DNA of 64,000 bases from Thinopyrum elongatum (taxonomy: Eukaryota; Streptophyta; Magnoliopsida; Poales; Poaceae), in the NCBI GenBank assembly GCA_011799875.1, contig CM022302.1:521105229-521169228 (forward strand). The letters run 5' to 3'. Made by a program: the position numbers and the translations under genes. Shown in pieces: positions 1-13,080 of this stretch. The notes beneath the pieces are model-generated. The model worked only from the letters and a program-made list of their open reading frames with translations, was not told where the DNA came from and made no database searches. Every line of letters starts with the position of its first letter. Within the stretch, counting starts at the first letter, position 1.

Positions 1-526
1 GAACATTTGAAAAATGCTCAGTCTCGTCAGAAAAGCAACTATGACCGAAAGCACCAGGAAATGGTCTATCAACCTGGCGAGCAAGTTACCTCCGTGTCAC
101 TCCGTTGAAAGGCACTCATAGGTTCGGAATCAAAGGCAAGTTAGCTCCTCGCACAATTGGCCCATTCCGTATTCTTGCCCGTCGAGGAGAGGTTGCAATC
201 AATTGCAATTGCCGCCAAATCTTTCTCAAGTACATGATGTCTTTCATGTATCCCAACTCCGTCGCTGCTTCAAGGATCCTATTCGAGCTGTGGATCACGA
301 AGTGCTAGAATTACGGGAAGATCTGTCTTATCCAGAATATCCCATCCGTGTTCTTGATGAAGCTGAACGTCGGACTCGTCAAAAGTCAATCAAATCCTCA
401 AGGTTCAGTGGTCGAATCATTCTGAAGATGAGGCCACTTGGGAACACGATGATCGTCTTCGTGAAGAATACCCCTCTTTTCAGTCTATCTTTTCTCGGGA
501 CGAGAATTCTTAATAGATGAGGAGAA
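1..526 (+). pseudogene. Tekay-type chromovirus pol 3' end (integrase C-terminus plus chromodomain), cut by window edge
   Basis: This is the tail of a Gypsy pol gene and it enters the window already open. Broken frames give the integrase C-terminal GPF module (GPFRILARRGEVA), the segment ending in VFHVSQLRRCFKDP, and the chromodomain stretch DLSYPEYPIRVLDEAERR. In an intact pol the integrase part would help join cDNA to the chromosome and the chromodomain would steer it to chromatin. Several one-base indels break the frame relative to the clean copy at 35679-36551, for example near the HRFGIKGKLAP segment. It ends just before an LTR starting at 527. It appears to be a low-quality version of the remnant at about 36060-36587, because the LTRs that follow the two share variants. 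Confidence 0.8.
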
Positions 527-3500
527 TGTAACCCCCCCGGTGATTAGCAACAGTAATCACTTTTGATAATGACATGTCAGCATGATTAACAGTGCATAAT
601 CATCATTAGCATCATATTGCATTTCAACTCCTAAGTCAAATTCAAATTTAAATGAAAGTGAAATATAAAAGTTGTCCAAAATAAAAACTAAAATGTTCAG
701 TAAATAACAAATATTGCAGAGGCTAGCTAAAATTGTAACCAATAAATAATAAAATAATTAGGTGGCACTAACATAATTAAAAAAGTGAGATTAATGCATA
801 TTAATTATTATAAAATTGTGTGAACTCAAGTTGACTCCAAACCAGTTTTTTGGTAGTGGAGGTAATGCCTAGTATTTGTTGGAGCAGTTCCTATGTTTTA
901 CAAAGTTCAATATGTGGCCTAACTATTTACTAAACTGAGAAAAGGAATAAATAAAAAGAAAAAGGTAAAAGAAAACAGAAAAAGAAAAGAGAAACCCCCC
1001 TTTTTCCCCACGGCCCAACTGGCCACCGGCCCACCTCTCCCCTATATGGCCTCCCCAGGAGGCCGAACCCTAGCCCCCCTCCCTCCCGATCCACATTCCC
1101 TCCCCGATCTAGAGGACGCGCGCCGTCGCCGCCCATCGAAGCCCGGGCCCGCGCACGCCGGACCCCGCCATCACATCCCCGCGTCGTCGGGCGTTCGCCT
1201 CCCCGACCTCTCCCCAAGGGTCTTCCTCGAGCCTCGCCGCCCGATCCGCTCATGCCGTGAGCCTCGCCGTCTCCTCCCCCTCTGCTCCCTACGCCCCTGG
1301 TCACCGCGCGCCCGCGCCGTCCCAACGCGCTCACCGCTGCAGCTGGCCGCGCCTGGCCTTGCGCCCGCTAGCGCCCGAACCACTAAGGCCTATGGGCCTA
1401 TGACAGCACGGGCCCACGCCCTAAAAAAGTTTAAAAAAAATAAAAAAAATAAAAATAAAAAAATAAAATTAATTAATATATAATAGTTAATATTATCCTG
1501 ATGGTTAATCTAATTAACTAATAGTGTTAATTAAACAGTAATCTAATTAGTTAATCCTAATTAATCTAATAGTCTATGACAGGTGGGACCCACCCTGTCA
1601 GGACGCCTGCTGACGTCAGCATGATGTCATGCTGATGTCATCAGCAGCACTTTTTTGGATAATGTTGATTTAAATAATTAAATAAATTCCAGAAATTGAT
1701 TAAAACTTTAGAAAATCATATTAAATAATCCGTAACTCAGATGTGAAAATACTTTATACATGAAACTTGCTCAGAATTCCGATAGAACCCGGATACGCCT
1801 CCGTATTCCCGTCAGACGCCCGCAGCTATAAGAACATTGAACTTTTAGACCGTTTTCAGTAAATGAATAGTGCCCAACTTTAATTAAATAAATCCAAATA
1901 AATTCCTAAATAACTAAATCATTTAGTTAGGCAAGTAGAAAACCCCGGCATATCATTTAGGCATGTCATACATATTGTTTGCATTATTGCCGTGAATTTA
2001 TTGTTTCTCTCCCCTTTTTCTCTTCGATAGACGTGTGAGACCGACGACGCTGCACCCGGGTACGACTACTCTACCGAAGAGCAGCCCGTTGACGACCCCT
2101 CTCTCTTGCCAGAGCAACCAGGAAGCCCCCGCTTGAGCATTCCAGATATCGCCCATTCTATTCTCCTGCTTGCATTAGATTTTGCTAGTTAATGTATGCT
2201 CCTATTCTGATGCATAGCCTGCTGTTGTAACCTGTTCATTGCTACCTTACCTGCCTATGATAAACTGTTTAGTTAGGTTGGAATGAACCATCAGTGACCC
2301 CACCACCTTACCCTTGTTGCCCCTGCTGATCATCGACGACCCGATCAACGTGATCGACCAGAGACCGACACCTCATATCACACCCCCTTAGTGTACGACT
2401 CTGTGTAGTAACTATCGAGTGCCGAGGGTGATACCTCGTAACGCACTCCCGATGAATACTCTGCAGTGTAGCTGTCGGTCGTGGTCATCGAGGGTGATTC
2501 CTCCTCTCCACTTCCGATACGACTCTGTCGTGCAACCTCAGTGTGAACCTCGAGGGTGATACCTCATACGTTCGCCTGATGATTTCGTCGAGGGAATCCG
2601 CCGAGGGTGATTCCTCGGGTTTTTCCCCTTGATGTTATGACCACACGATTACTTGACCTCTGTTACAGGCGGGTCCACCCTGGTGGGTCCCGCTGGGGAT
2701 CTATGATTTTCGGGTTGTGCCGGAAGGGCACTCGAGTGTGACGTTGTGGCGGAGCATCAGAGACTTTATTGTCTCCGCTTGATACTAATTGAGCCTATTG
2801 GATTTGGGTGTGTGATCGAGTGGGTCGACGTGCCCTATTCGCACTACCACCACCGGGATAATGGTTATGGGACCCTCTGCGAAGTACGTTTCTCCGAAAG
2901 CTCGTGACGTCAGATTCACCGTGGGGCGATTGTCGGGATTGGGCTGGATACTTCATGACGAGTTCAGTGTCGCGCCTGCACCCCGGCCAGTCTCGCAACG
3001 CGCAGGGTGCCAGGGCGATGGGGCCGAGACCTTGGGTGCATAGGTTAGTCCGGCGTGCTGACCTCTCTGCCGAGCCTAGGTAGAGCGCTGCTTTGTGTTG
3101 ATCTTCCAGGACGGGCATTACCAGCAAGTGTGTCCGGCCAGAGTTGATGAGCGGGTTGGGTAACAGTAGTGCACCCCTGCAGGGATGAATCTTCTATCGA
3201 TAGCCGGTCCTACGGTTAAAGGACGCTCAGTTTGTGTATCCCATCTATACTTAAACTGGATACTTGTTACTTAATTGAAGCTTCGGGATCGCTTTCTCGC
3301 TTGGGAGTCGAGGAAGGATCTTTAAGCGTACTTCAACATTGTTGCTAAAAAAATGCTATTCTACTCTCTTCTACTGCTGCCAAGATGATGGCCTTGTGAA
3401 GATTTTGATAGATGCTGTCTTCGATAGGACTAGGCCTTCTCTCTTTCTGGATTTCTGCAGGCCAGTCACCTATACAGCCATTCTCCATTGATAATGTTGC

Positions 3501-3961
3501 ATATGTAGTAAGATCCTTGCTTGCTGAGTACTTCGGATGAGTACTCACGGTTGCTTTACTTTTCTTTTCCCCATATACCCCACCTTGATGATACATCAGA
3601 CGATGGAGGCAGGAGCCAGATGCCACCACCGGAGCCTACTACCAGGAGGGTCCAGAGGGTACTTACTAAGGATCGAGATAGACCAGGAGTAGGATCGGAG
3701 GTCCCGGCAGGAGGCCAACGCCTTTCGATCTAGTGTCGCTGTTGTGCTAGCCTTCTTAAGGCAAAACTTGTCAACTATGTCTGTACTCAGATAATATTGT
3801 GATGACTGAATTATGTTTCGGATCTTCGGATCCCTGGTCTGTAATATTGTGGACCTCCGTTTAAATGTGTTAGAGGTGTGTTGTGATATCTCGTGAGTCC
3901 CTGTGCTTGATGTACACGTTTGCGTGTATGATTAGTGTACGATTGAGGCGGGGGCGCCACA
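527..3961 (+). repeat. Tekay-type chromovirus LTR, copy 1 (indel-rich)
   Basis: It starts TGTAAC followed by a C run and GGTGATTAGC, and ends GGGGGCGCCACA. It is about 3.4 kb and carries the same landmarks as the clean LTR at 36588-40124: TATA-like CTATATGG, a GC-rich block, an AT-rich TTAATTAA block, the TGACGTCA palindrome and GAGGGTGAT hairpins. Diagnostic variants (TTTTTTGGATAATG, GAGCGGGTTGGG, GTTAGAGGTGTG, CCCCCGCTTGAGC) match that LTR best. Many scattered one-base indels separate the two. Open frames inside its GC-rich block are compositional artefacts. Confidence 0.85.
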
Positions 3962-4886
3962 AGTTTGTATCAGAGCCAGGTTTCGATCCTGGGACCGTGG
4001 GTTCTGATCGTGGCAGCCTCTTCACTCCGATTCTGGAATAGTTTCCAAGAAGCTATGGGAAACCATCTGTTGTTCAGTACCGCTTTTCACCCTCAGTCAA
4101 GGGTCAAGTTGAACGAGTTAACAAAGTGCTGAAGATAGTTCGAGCTTGCGTCATCTCCTTCGGTGAAAGAAATGGGAGGAATCTCTCCCGTATGCGAATT
4201 CTCTTAAAACAATAGCATTCAAGCTAGTCTGAAGATGGCAAGTTTGAAGTTCTATACGGTCGTATGTGTCGAACCCCTCTGAATTGGTCAGAAACTGGGG
4301 AACGCTCACTCGTCGGACCGGACATTATTCAGCAAGCTGAAGATCAAGTCCGCATTGTTCGTGAACATTTGAAAACTGCTCAGTCTCGTCAGAAAAGCAA
4401 CTATGACCGAAAGCACCAGGAAATGGTTATCAACCTGGCGAGCAAGCTTACCTCCGTGTCACTCCGGTGAAAGGCACTCATAGGTTCGGAATCAAAGGCA
4501 AGTTAGCTCCCGCTACATTGGCCCGTTCCGATTCTTGCCCGTCAGGAGAGGTTGCATATCAATTGCAATTGCCGCCAAATCTTTCTCAAGTACATGATGT
4601 CTTTCATGTATCCCAACTCCGTCGCTCTTCAAGGATCCTATCGAGCTGTGGATCACGAAGTGCTAGAATTACGGGAAGATCTGTCTTATCCAGAATATCC
4701 CATCCGTGTTCTTGATGAAGCTGAACGTCGGACTCGTCAAAAGTAATCAAATTCCTCAAGGTTCAGTGGGCGAATCATTCTGAAGATGAGGCCACTTGGG
4801 AAGCGATGATCGTCTTCTGAAGAATACCTCTTTCTTTCAGTCTTTATTTAATTCTCGGGACGAGAATTCTTAATAGATGAGGAGAA
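3962..4886 (+). pseudogene. Chromovirus internal remnant: extended PBS fused to integrase/chromodomain (indel-rich copy)
   Basis: The segment starts right after the LTR with an initiator-Met tRNA primer-binding site whose complementarity runs far into the tRNA. It then passes directly into integrase sequence at the second catalytic Asp (SDRG) and runs to the end of the chromodomain. Gag, protease, RT, RNase H and the first half of the integrase are absent, not shifted elsewhere. Frames are broken by small indels compared with 40125-41069, the copy it most resembles by position and LTR context. It ends with the AATTCTCG/CGAGAATT inverted repeat and a purine-rich tract before the next LTR. Confidence 0.8.
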
Positions 4887-7800
4887 TTTAACACCCCCGG
4901 TGATTAACAACACAGTAATCACTTTTGATAATGACATGTCAGCATGATAACAGTGCATAATCATCATTAGCATCATATTGCATTTCAACTCCTAAGTCAA
5001 ATTCAAATTTAAATGAAAGTGAAATATAAAAGTTGTCCAACATAAAAACTAAAATGTTCAGTAAATAACAAATATTGCAGAGGCTAGCCTAAAATTGTAA
5101 ACAATAAATAATAAAATAATAGGTGCACTAACATAATTAAAACAGTGAGGATTAATGCATATTAATTATTTTAAAAAAATGTGTGGAACTCAGTTGACTC
5201 CAAACCAATTTTTGGTAGTGTTAGGTAATGCCTAGTATTTGTTTGAGCAGTTCTATGTTTACAAAGTTCAATATGTGGCCTAACTATTTACTAAACTGAG
5301 AAAAGGAAATAAATAAAAAGAAAAAGGTGGTAAAGAAAACAGAAAAAGAAAAGAGAAACCCCCCCTTTTTCCCCACGGCCCAACTGGGCCACCGGCCCCC
5401 TTCCCCTATATGGCTCCCCCGGAGGGCGAACCCTAGCCCCTCCCGATCCACATCCCTCCCCCCCCCCGATCTCCTCAGCACGGACGCCGCCGCCGCGCCG
5501 CCCATCGACGCCCTGCGCCCGCGCCGACGCCGGACCCGCATCACATCCCCGCCCGTCGTCGGGTTCGCCTCCCACCTCCTCCCCAGGGTCTTCGTCGAGC
5601 CTCGCCGCCCGATCCCTGCATCGCCGTGAGCCTCGCCGCTCTCCTCCCCTCTGCTCCCTACGCCCCTGGTCACCGCGCGCCCGCGCCGTCCGCACGCGCT
5701 CACCACTGCAGCTGGCCGCGCTGGCCTTGCGCCCGCTAGCGCCCGAACCGACTAAGGCCCTATGGGCCTATGACAGCACGGGCCCACGCCCTAAAAAAGT
5801 TTAAAAAAAAATAAAAAAATAAAATAAAATAAAAACAAATTAAAATTAATTAATTAATTAGTTAATTAATTAATCCTGATTAGGTTAATCTAATTACTAA
5901 TTAGTGTTAATTAAACAGTAATCTAATTAGTTAATCCTAATTATCTAATAGTCTATGACAGGTGGGACCCACCCTGTCAGGACGCCTGCTGACGTCAGCA
6001 TGATGTCATGCTGATGTCATCAGCAGCACTTTTTCGGATAATGTTGATTTAATAATTAAATAAATTCCAGAAATTGATTAAAACTTTAGAAAATCATATA
6101 AATAATCCGTAACTCCGATGAAAATACTTTATACATGAAACTTGCTCAGAATTCCGATACAAACCCGGATACGCCCTCGTATTCCCGTCAGACGCCCGCA
6201 GCTATAAGAACATTGAACTTTTAGACGTTTTCAGTAAATGAATAGTGCCCAACTTTAATTAAATAAATCCAAATAATTCCTAAATTAATAAATCATTTAG
6301 TTAGCAGTAGAACACCCCGGCATATCATTTAGGCATGTCATACATATTGTTGCATTATTCCGTGAATTTATTGTTTCTCTCCCCCTCCTTCTCTCTCTTC
6401 GATAGACGCTGAGACCGACGACGCTGCACCCGGGTACGACTACTCTACCGAGAGCAGCCCGTTGACGACCCCTCTCTTGCCAGAGCAACCAGGCAAGCCC
6501 CCCCTTGAGCATTCCAGATATCGCCCATTCTATTCTCTGCTTGCATTAGATTTTGCTACTGTTAATGTATGCTCCTATTCTGATGCATAGCCTGCTGTTG
6601 TAACCTGTTCATTGCTACCTACCTGCCTATGATAAACTGTTTAGTTTAGGTTGGAATGAACACACAGTGACCCCACCACCTTACCCTTGTTGCCCCTGCT
6701 TGATCATCGACGACCGATCAACGTGATCGTCGACCAGAGACCACACCTCACTTCACACCCCTAGTTGTACGACTTTGGTAGTAACTATCGAGTGCCGAGG
6801 GTGATACCTCGAACGCACTCCCGATGAATACTCGCAGTGTAGCTGTTCGGTCGTGGTCATCGAGGGTGATTCCTCCTTCTCCACTTCCGATACGACTCTG
6901 TCGTGTGCAACCTCAGTGTGAACCTCGAGGGTGATACCTCATACGTTCGCCCTGATGATTTCGTCGAGTGGAATCCGCCGAGGGTGATTCCTCGGGTTTT
7001 TCCCCTTGATGTTATGACAAACGAATTACTTGACCTCTGTTACAGGCGGTCCACCCTGGTGGGTACCCGCTGGGGATCTTGATTTTGGGTGTGCCGGAAG
7101 GGCACTCGAGTGTGACGTTGTGGCGGAGCATCAGAGACTTATTGTCTCCGCTTGATACTAATTGAGCCTATGGATTGGGTGTGTGATCTGAGTGGGTCGA
7201 GTGCCCTATTCGCACTACCACCACGGGGTATAATGGTTATGGGACCCTCTGCGAAGTAGTTTCTCCGAAAGCTCGTTTGACGTCATGATCACCGTGCGGG
7301 CTGATTGTCGGGATTGGGCTGGATACTTCACTGACGAGTTCAGTGTCGAGCCTGCACCCCGGCCAGTCTCGCAACGCGCAGGGTGCCAGGGCGATGGCCC
7401 GAGACCTCTGGGTGCATAGGTTAGTCGGCGTGCTGACCTCTCTGCCGAGCCTAGGTAGAGCGCTGCTTTGTGTTGATCTTCCGAGGACGGGCATTACCTA
7501 GCAAGGTGTCCGGCCAGAGTTGATCGAGCGTGTTGGGTAACAGTAGTGCACCCCTGCAGGGGTGAATCTTCTATCGATATAGCCGGTCCTACGGTAAAGG
7601 ACGCTCAGTTTGTATCCCGATCTACTACTTAAACTGGATACTTGTACTTAATTGAAGCTCGGGGATCTTTTCTCGCTTGGGAGTCGAGGAAGGATCTTTA
7701 AGTTGTACTTCAACATGTTTGCTAAATAAAATGCTATTCTACTCTCTTCTACTGCTGCAAGGATGGCCTGTGAGATGTTTGAAGATGCTAGTCTTCGATG

Positions 7801-8352
7801 GACTAGGCCTTCTCTCTATTCTGGCATTTCTGCAGCCCAGTCCACCTATACAGCATTCTCCATTTGATATGTTGCATATGTAGTATAGATCCTTGCTTGC
7901 TGAGTATATCGGATGAGTATCACGGTTGCTTTACTTTCTTTTCCCCATATACCCCACCTTGATGATACATCAACGATGGAGTCCAGGAGCCAGATGCCAC
8001 CACCGGAGCCTACTACAGGGAGGTCCAGAGGGTACTTACTATGGATCGAGCAGTAGATGACACGGAGTAGGATCGGAGGCATCCCAGGCAGGAGGCCAAC
8101 GCCTTTCGATCTAGTGTCGCTGTTTGTGCTAGCCTTCTTAAGGCAAAACTTGTCTAACTATGTCTGTACTCAGATAATATTGTATGTGACTGACTTATGT
8201 ATTCGGATCTTCGGATCCCTGGTCTGATATTTGTTGACTCCGTTTTTTAAATTGTGTTAGAGTTGTGTTGTGATATCTTCCCGTGAGTCCCTGTGCTGAT
8301 CGTACACGTTTGCGTGTATGATTAGTGTATGATTGGAGTCAGAGAGGCCACA
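4887..8352 (+). repeat. Tekay-type chromovirus LTR, copy 2 (indel-rich, right end of array)
   Basis: It starts TTTAACACCCCCGG (TGTAAC in clean copies) and ends GGCCACA, then joins minus-strand Athila-type pol sequence exactly as the clean LTR at 41070-44662 does. Variants shared with that LTR include GGCCCCCTTCCCCTATATGG, CACTTTTTCGGATAATG, AAGTTGTACTTC and GTGTATGATTG near the end. It lacks the unusual replacement segment found in the clean LTR at about 41635-41755. Confidence 0.85.
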
Positions 8353-9437
8353 GTGATAATGATCTTTCCTAGGGTCTTGTTTTAATTTTCTAAAATCAAT
8401 AACCATCTATAATCCTGTGACAATCTTTGGGAAATCAATTCATTTATCTTAGGAAACAACTGGTAATACCCTTGTCTTAGGGACACATATGAACAGACTT
8501 ACCCATCTACTATCAGCAAATAGAGGATAAATTATTACCTGCTTCCAGAAGCTTCATATTTATTCTACCACTTCTTTCAATTGGGATTTCAAACATCGCT
8601 GGTGATCAACAACAGGTGTAGCATCAGGTTCATATTAGTTTGTGCGACATAGAATGGGACTAATGCCCTTAAAATATCCAGAGTTATCAAAGTTGCCACC
8701 ATGCTTATCAGAGTTGTGAATAGTTTCTTTTGCTCATTTCTGAAAGTTGTTAGCACTACTTATAACAGGATATATCTTTTCTCATCAAGATAAGAATATT
8801 TCGAGATCAGAAATTGTTTAAGATCGAAACACTGATCACTCTTGGGTGGTAGAGGATCTCCAAGACGTTTCAAAGGCAAATTGTGTTTCAAAAACAGGCA
8901 TCTGTTTAAAGGAATATTCTATTAGTCCCTTCTTCATTCATGAACAGATCATTTTCATGGTCTAGCAAATTATTGTTCTAAAGGATCAAGTAGGAGGCAC
9001 GACAATAGAAGAACAAAGACCATAATTTCATCTTATCAGGTAATCTGTATCACGGGTGGTCTACGGGAATTTGGAGAAATAAATGGAAATCCATATTCAG
9101 TGTCTACCCACACCCCACACCATCCTCTGCGCTACCAACACTCCCACCTAGCATTAACCCATCCCTCTACACTAAAGTTTCATTCTCACAATATATTTTG
9201 GCATTGAACAGTGTTCAAGAAAGGTTCTACCAAAATAATGGGACAAAAATCAATTTGTGGGGAACGCGAGGAACTAGACAATCAGAGGGTATTTTGTTTC
9301 ACCCACAACAAGACTTCAACATCTCTAAAAAATACCAATTGGTGGATATGTATCTCTCGTTGGAAAGTTAATAGTGGTTTAGCAGGTGCAATGATTATAA
9401 TTTCTGTGATAAAGTAAAGAGGGATGTGCAATCACAC
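8353..9437 (-). pseudogene. Athila-type gag-pol fragment (protease to start of RT), indel-rich copy
   Basis: Read on the minus strand, this matches the cleaner segment at 44663-45694: the start of the reverse transcriptase, the linker after the protease and the protease-like region, ending where a plus-strand LTR (ATACGTCC) begins. Small indels make translation impossible without correction. The junction with the LTR at 8352 corresponds to the right boundary of the chromovirus array. I regard it as a second representation of the 44.7-45.7 kb region, not an independent gene. Confidence 0.75.
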
Positions 9438-9613
9438 TAGATACGTCCATTGTTACATCATGTTTTTTTATGGTATTTATAATTTTTTATGAAAATAATG
9501 TTTTGGGCAGTAATCGAATGATCTTTCTGATCATAATAGAGAAGGTTACACAAAGAGGGAGGAATACCGGCAGGGAATCTGGACCTGAACAAAGCACGTC
9601 AGAGCTACCTATT
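9438..9613 (+). repeat. Athila-type LTR 5' piece (indel-rich copy)
   Basis: It corresponds to 45700-45877: ATACGTCCATTG at the start, then the AAAGAGGGAGGAATACCGGCA stretch, ending CTACCTATT before a CACTA terminus. It is the start of an LTR split by a DNA transposon. Confidence 0.7.
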
Positions 9614-10276
9614 CACTGACAACAGGACCCAACTCTATAGCACCCTTTTTCCGATTAAACGTCCCATATTGCGTTGCTAGTGTCTTTCACGGTTGGGATG
9701 CGTAGCCTTATCCCGTGGTTTGCTAGCGCATAATGCACGCTTTCGGTCGTTGGTAAAAGGGACAGTTCAGAGGAAACAGATAATTAGAAAACAGACTTTT
9801 ACAAACAGTATATGTTGGTGCTTGATATACAAGATAAAAATCCCATATTCCTTGGCAACGGAGACGTTCCAACGTGCAAGTGTGGGGTAATAATAGTATG
9901 AATAGTAATATGATATATATTATAGATAATATAGATATTATAGATATAGATATAGATATATATATTATATATCTATATCATTGTAGCAAGGAAAAATTAA
10001 TGCCTCCATGTAAGGCGATAAGTATGTATTTCAAGTGAAGGCAAACAAGGAGAAAAAATACTCGCGATAGGAAGAATCATATATTAGATCAGAACTGTTG
10101 GATACAATCGTGGATATTAAGGAGGAAATCATCCAACGTGATGCATAATCTAACAATTTTCTTGACAGCAAAACTCTTAAACTGAAAAATAGCCATTTAA
10201 ATGAGGAAAACATACGATGGGAACGTCATCCCTACAACATAACAAAAAAAGAATCCATATCATCATCATGAAATGG
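9614..10276. mobile_element. CACTA transposon end (indel-rich partial copy)
   Basis: It begins CACTGACAACAGG, an indel variant of CACTACAACAGG at 45878. It continues through the same subterminal GCGTTGCTAG and CCAACG motifs and the AT microsatellite (9910-9980) until the similarity to 45878-46510 stops abruptly at about 10276. The other terminus is not here, so this is a truncated second version of the CACTA at 45878-51682. Confidence 0.7.
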
Positions 10277-10551
10277 ACTCCTAAGTCAAATTCAAATTTA
10301 AATGAAAGTGAAATATAAAAGTTGTCCAACATAAAAACTAAAATGTTCAGTAAATAACAAATATTGCAGAGGCTAGCCTAAAATTGTAACCAATAAATAA
10401 TAAAATAATTAGGTGGCACTAACATAATTAAAACAGTGAGGATTAATGCATATTAATTATTATAAAAATTGTGTGAACTCAAGTTGACTCCAAACCAGTT
10501 TTTGGTAGTGTTAGGTAATGCCTAGTATTTGTTGGAGCAGTTCCTATGTTT
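10277..10551 (+). repeat. Isolated internal piece of the chromovirus LTR at a chimeric junction
   Basis: This matches an internal stretch about 90-380 bases from the start of the Tekay-type LTR (ACTCCTAAGTCAAATTC through GTTCCTATGTTT). It lacks both LTR ends and has no target-site duplication. Its left neighbour is CACTA sequence and its right neighbour is Athila-type LTR sequence, neither of which adjoins it in the clean locus. It is probably an assembly join. Confidence 0.75.
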
Positions 10552-13080
10552 CTCCATATTCCAGCTGTCGGCATTCTCATCTCTCTATTGTAGTAACACC
10601 TTGTAACCTAGAGAGAAAAGGCATAAGTATTGTACCATATGTGGAATAACCACCCATATGCATAAATATCAATATAAAAGCATGATGGAAATGGATTATC
10701 ACTCCCCAAGCTTCAGACCCTCGCTTGTCCTCCTCAGCGAACCCCGAAATCGAGAATCATGTCCACATGTTTAGAGATGAGGTGGTCGATAAAATAAATA
10801 CGGCCATGAAGGTGCATCATGATCATCTTAGAACACACATTATCGTCATATAATTGCTTATATGCTAACAGTACAATTCGTTCACAAGGTAAGTATTAAA
10901 CAAAAACTTTATTAAAACCACACAACACATGATCTAGTCATCGCAGAGGCATTGCATGTATCATAATATCAGAAAGAGTACATGTAAGAGCTTTTGTATC
11001 GTAAGTCCACATACTCAACTCACCATCTTTTAGTCTTTTACAATTGCTAACACTCACGGTTGTTATTACTTATGAGATCAAATGTTTCAATCGAACAGAG
11101 AATATAGGGGCTTATAACTTCGCCTCCCAACCTTTACCTCAATGGTCACGTCAACAATATAGTTTTTGAATATCTCAACACATCTACATCCTGTGGATAA
11201 TATATATATATATATATTATCTATATATATATATAGAGGATTGATCTTCCGCAACATATATGCTTGCCAAAAGAAAGTGAAAAAAGAAATAGGTGATGAT
11301 CACCATGACTCTTGTATAAAGGTAGAAAGTTAAATAATGATAGGCCTTCGCAGAGGAAGCAGAGTGTTTGTGCATGATGGCTTTTATGGTTGGATGCACA
11401 TATCTTAAATGCAAAAGAACACACTTTATTAGCCGCTTGGCTTGTGATAAATAACTTTATTATGCAGTCTCTCGCTTTTATTTCTTCCATATCACAAGTT
11501 CGTATAAAGCTTATTTCTCACACTAAAAGATCATATATTTAGAGAGGCATTCTTATTGCCTTGCACCGATTACAACTTACTTTGAAGGATCTTACTCAAT
11601 CCATGGTAAGGTATGGTGGACTCTCATGGCAAAATGGGTTAGGTAGTTTTGAGGCCACAAGTCGTATCTCTACTTGGTTGGGCAAAAGATTTGGCTAGCA
11701 TAGGGTGAGAGGCAAGCCAACATGTTGTATGATTCCATGACAATATAACTTCTATTTGGATATAATAAACTCAGCCCCTTATGTTGCTCTTCCCTTGTCC
11801 AACAGTCACCCTTTTAGCTAGAATATTTTAATGAGTGCTTCCAATCACAAACCGATGTCAAGATATAGTATATTTTATATGTGAGACCTCTCATTTCTTT
11901 ATTACTCTATTACTTCCTATTAATGTCTACATGACCAAAACTATGTTTTGTCACTCGCAAGTGAACAAATTTCATGGCGACTACTTCTTATTGTGAAGTC
12001 CTTCACTTTCCCTCAAGAGCATTTATAATCGTTTTTATTTCTTTTATTCTTTATTCTTTCACTCAAGATCAGAGCAGAAACAATCCCGCACTCAAACTAA
12101 TCTTTATTATTAACTCTTCGGACTCGATTACATATAGGAACACAAAGGCAAAACTCAAAGCTAGATCATACTAAACTTTATTCTCCTAAACCGACGGAAA
12201 ATATCCAAAATGGATCGAACTAGAAAAATGAGACGTTAAGAGAGTGATGCTCTGATACATAACGCGGGGCAACCTCCAATCCCCCAACTGGCAAAGCCAA
12301 GGGGAGTGCCCAGAGTGACTACCCATGTATTTAGTTCCTCTTTCTTCGGAGGTGGTGATGCAAGTCTTGGCAATAATACCCTTCAGGATATGATTTTTTT
12401 TTTCCTCGACAGCCTATTGACTTTGCTGTTTGAGGATCCCCTCTATTTCCTTACGGAGTTTTCCTGTGACGGTCTATAGCTCCGATCACCCCTGGATGCT
12501 TCCGGCTGCGGGGGGAAAAAGCAGCACTCTTTTTTTCATGTTATCATAATAGAGAATCTAGCATTGGGGTAATGACCGATCCGGTATGGCTAAGTCTCTG
12601 GAGTTCCTCAAGCATGTGCTCCAGGTGATGGCGAGCAGGTAACTTCTTGATCCTCCTCTCATGGCATCCGACCTTTCTGTCAGCCCTCCATCTCTTCCTC
12701 CGTTTGACGTCACCCAAAAGTGGTCAGCTTCACTGTATGGCTCTTGGGCTCCGGTACCGGGTGAGATACACGCCCTACTCCCCGCTCCCCGACCGCTCTT
12801 GCGAATGACATCTTTGCTACCGCATCTAATCTGCTGTAGATTAGCTAAACACAAGAACAGAGGATTTTTGCTGGATACGGTGGTCAAAATCTTCGGGAGA
12901 TTAGATAATGAATTTTTACTGACGCAAAGGAAGTGTACTACAAAAATGGAGTCCGGAGGGCTACACGAGTGGCCACGCCTGGGAGGCGCGCCCAGGGTGG
13001 TAAGGCGTGCCCCCAAGGCCTTGTCAACACCTCCTCGTGCCTATTTTGGACACTTTTTTATTTTCCTAATTTTTAAATAT
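10552..13080 (-). repeat. Athila-type 3' LTR edge and noncoding 3' region (indel-rich copy)
   Basis: It parallels about 22852-25250: the first part of the minus-strand 3' LTR (to about 10702), then the polypurine-tract neighbourhood (CTCCCCAAGCTT) and a long noncoding region with an AT microsatellite (11199-11237) and GC-rich inverted motifs near 12960. No coding sequence survives. Open frames at 12558-13140 are chance. Confidence 0.7.

Noticed and set aside
930..1483. Overlapping Arg/Pro/Gly-rich open frames in the GC-rich block of each LTR (also near 5284, 16074, 28244, 32512, 37139, 41469)
   Set aside because: They occur on both strands and several frames, change with every indel, and lie in LTR leader-like sequence. 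Composition alone explains them.
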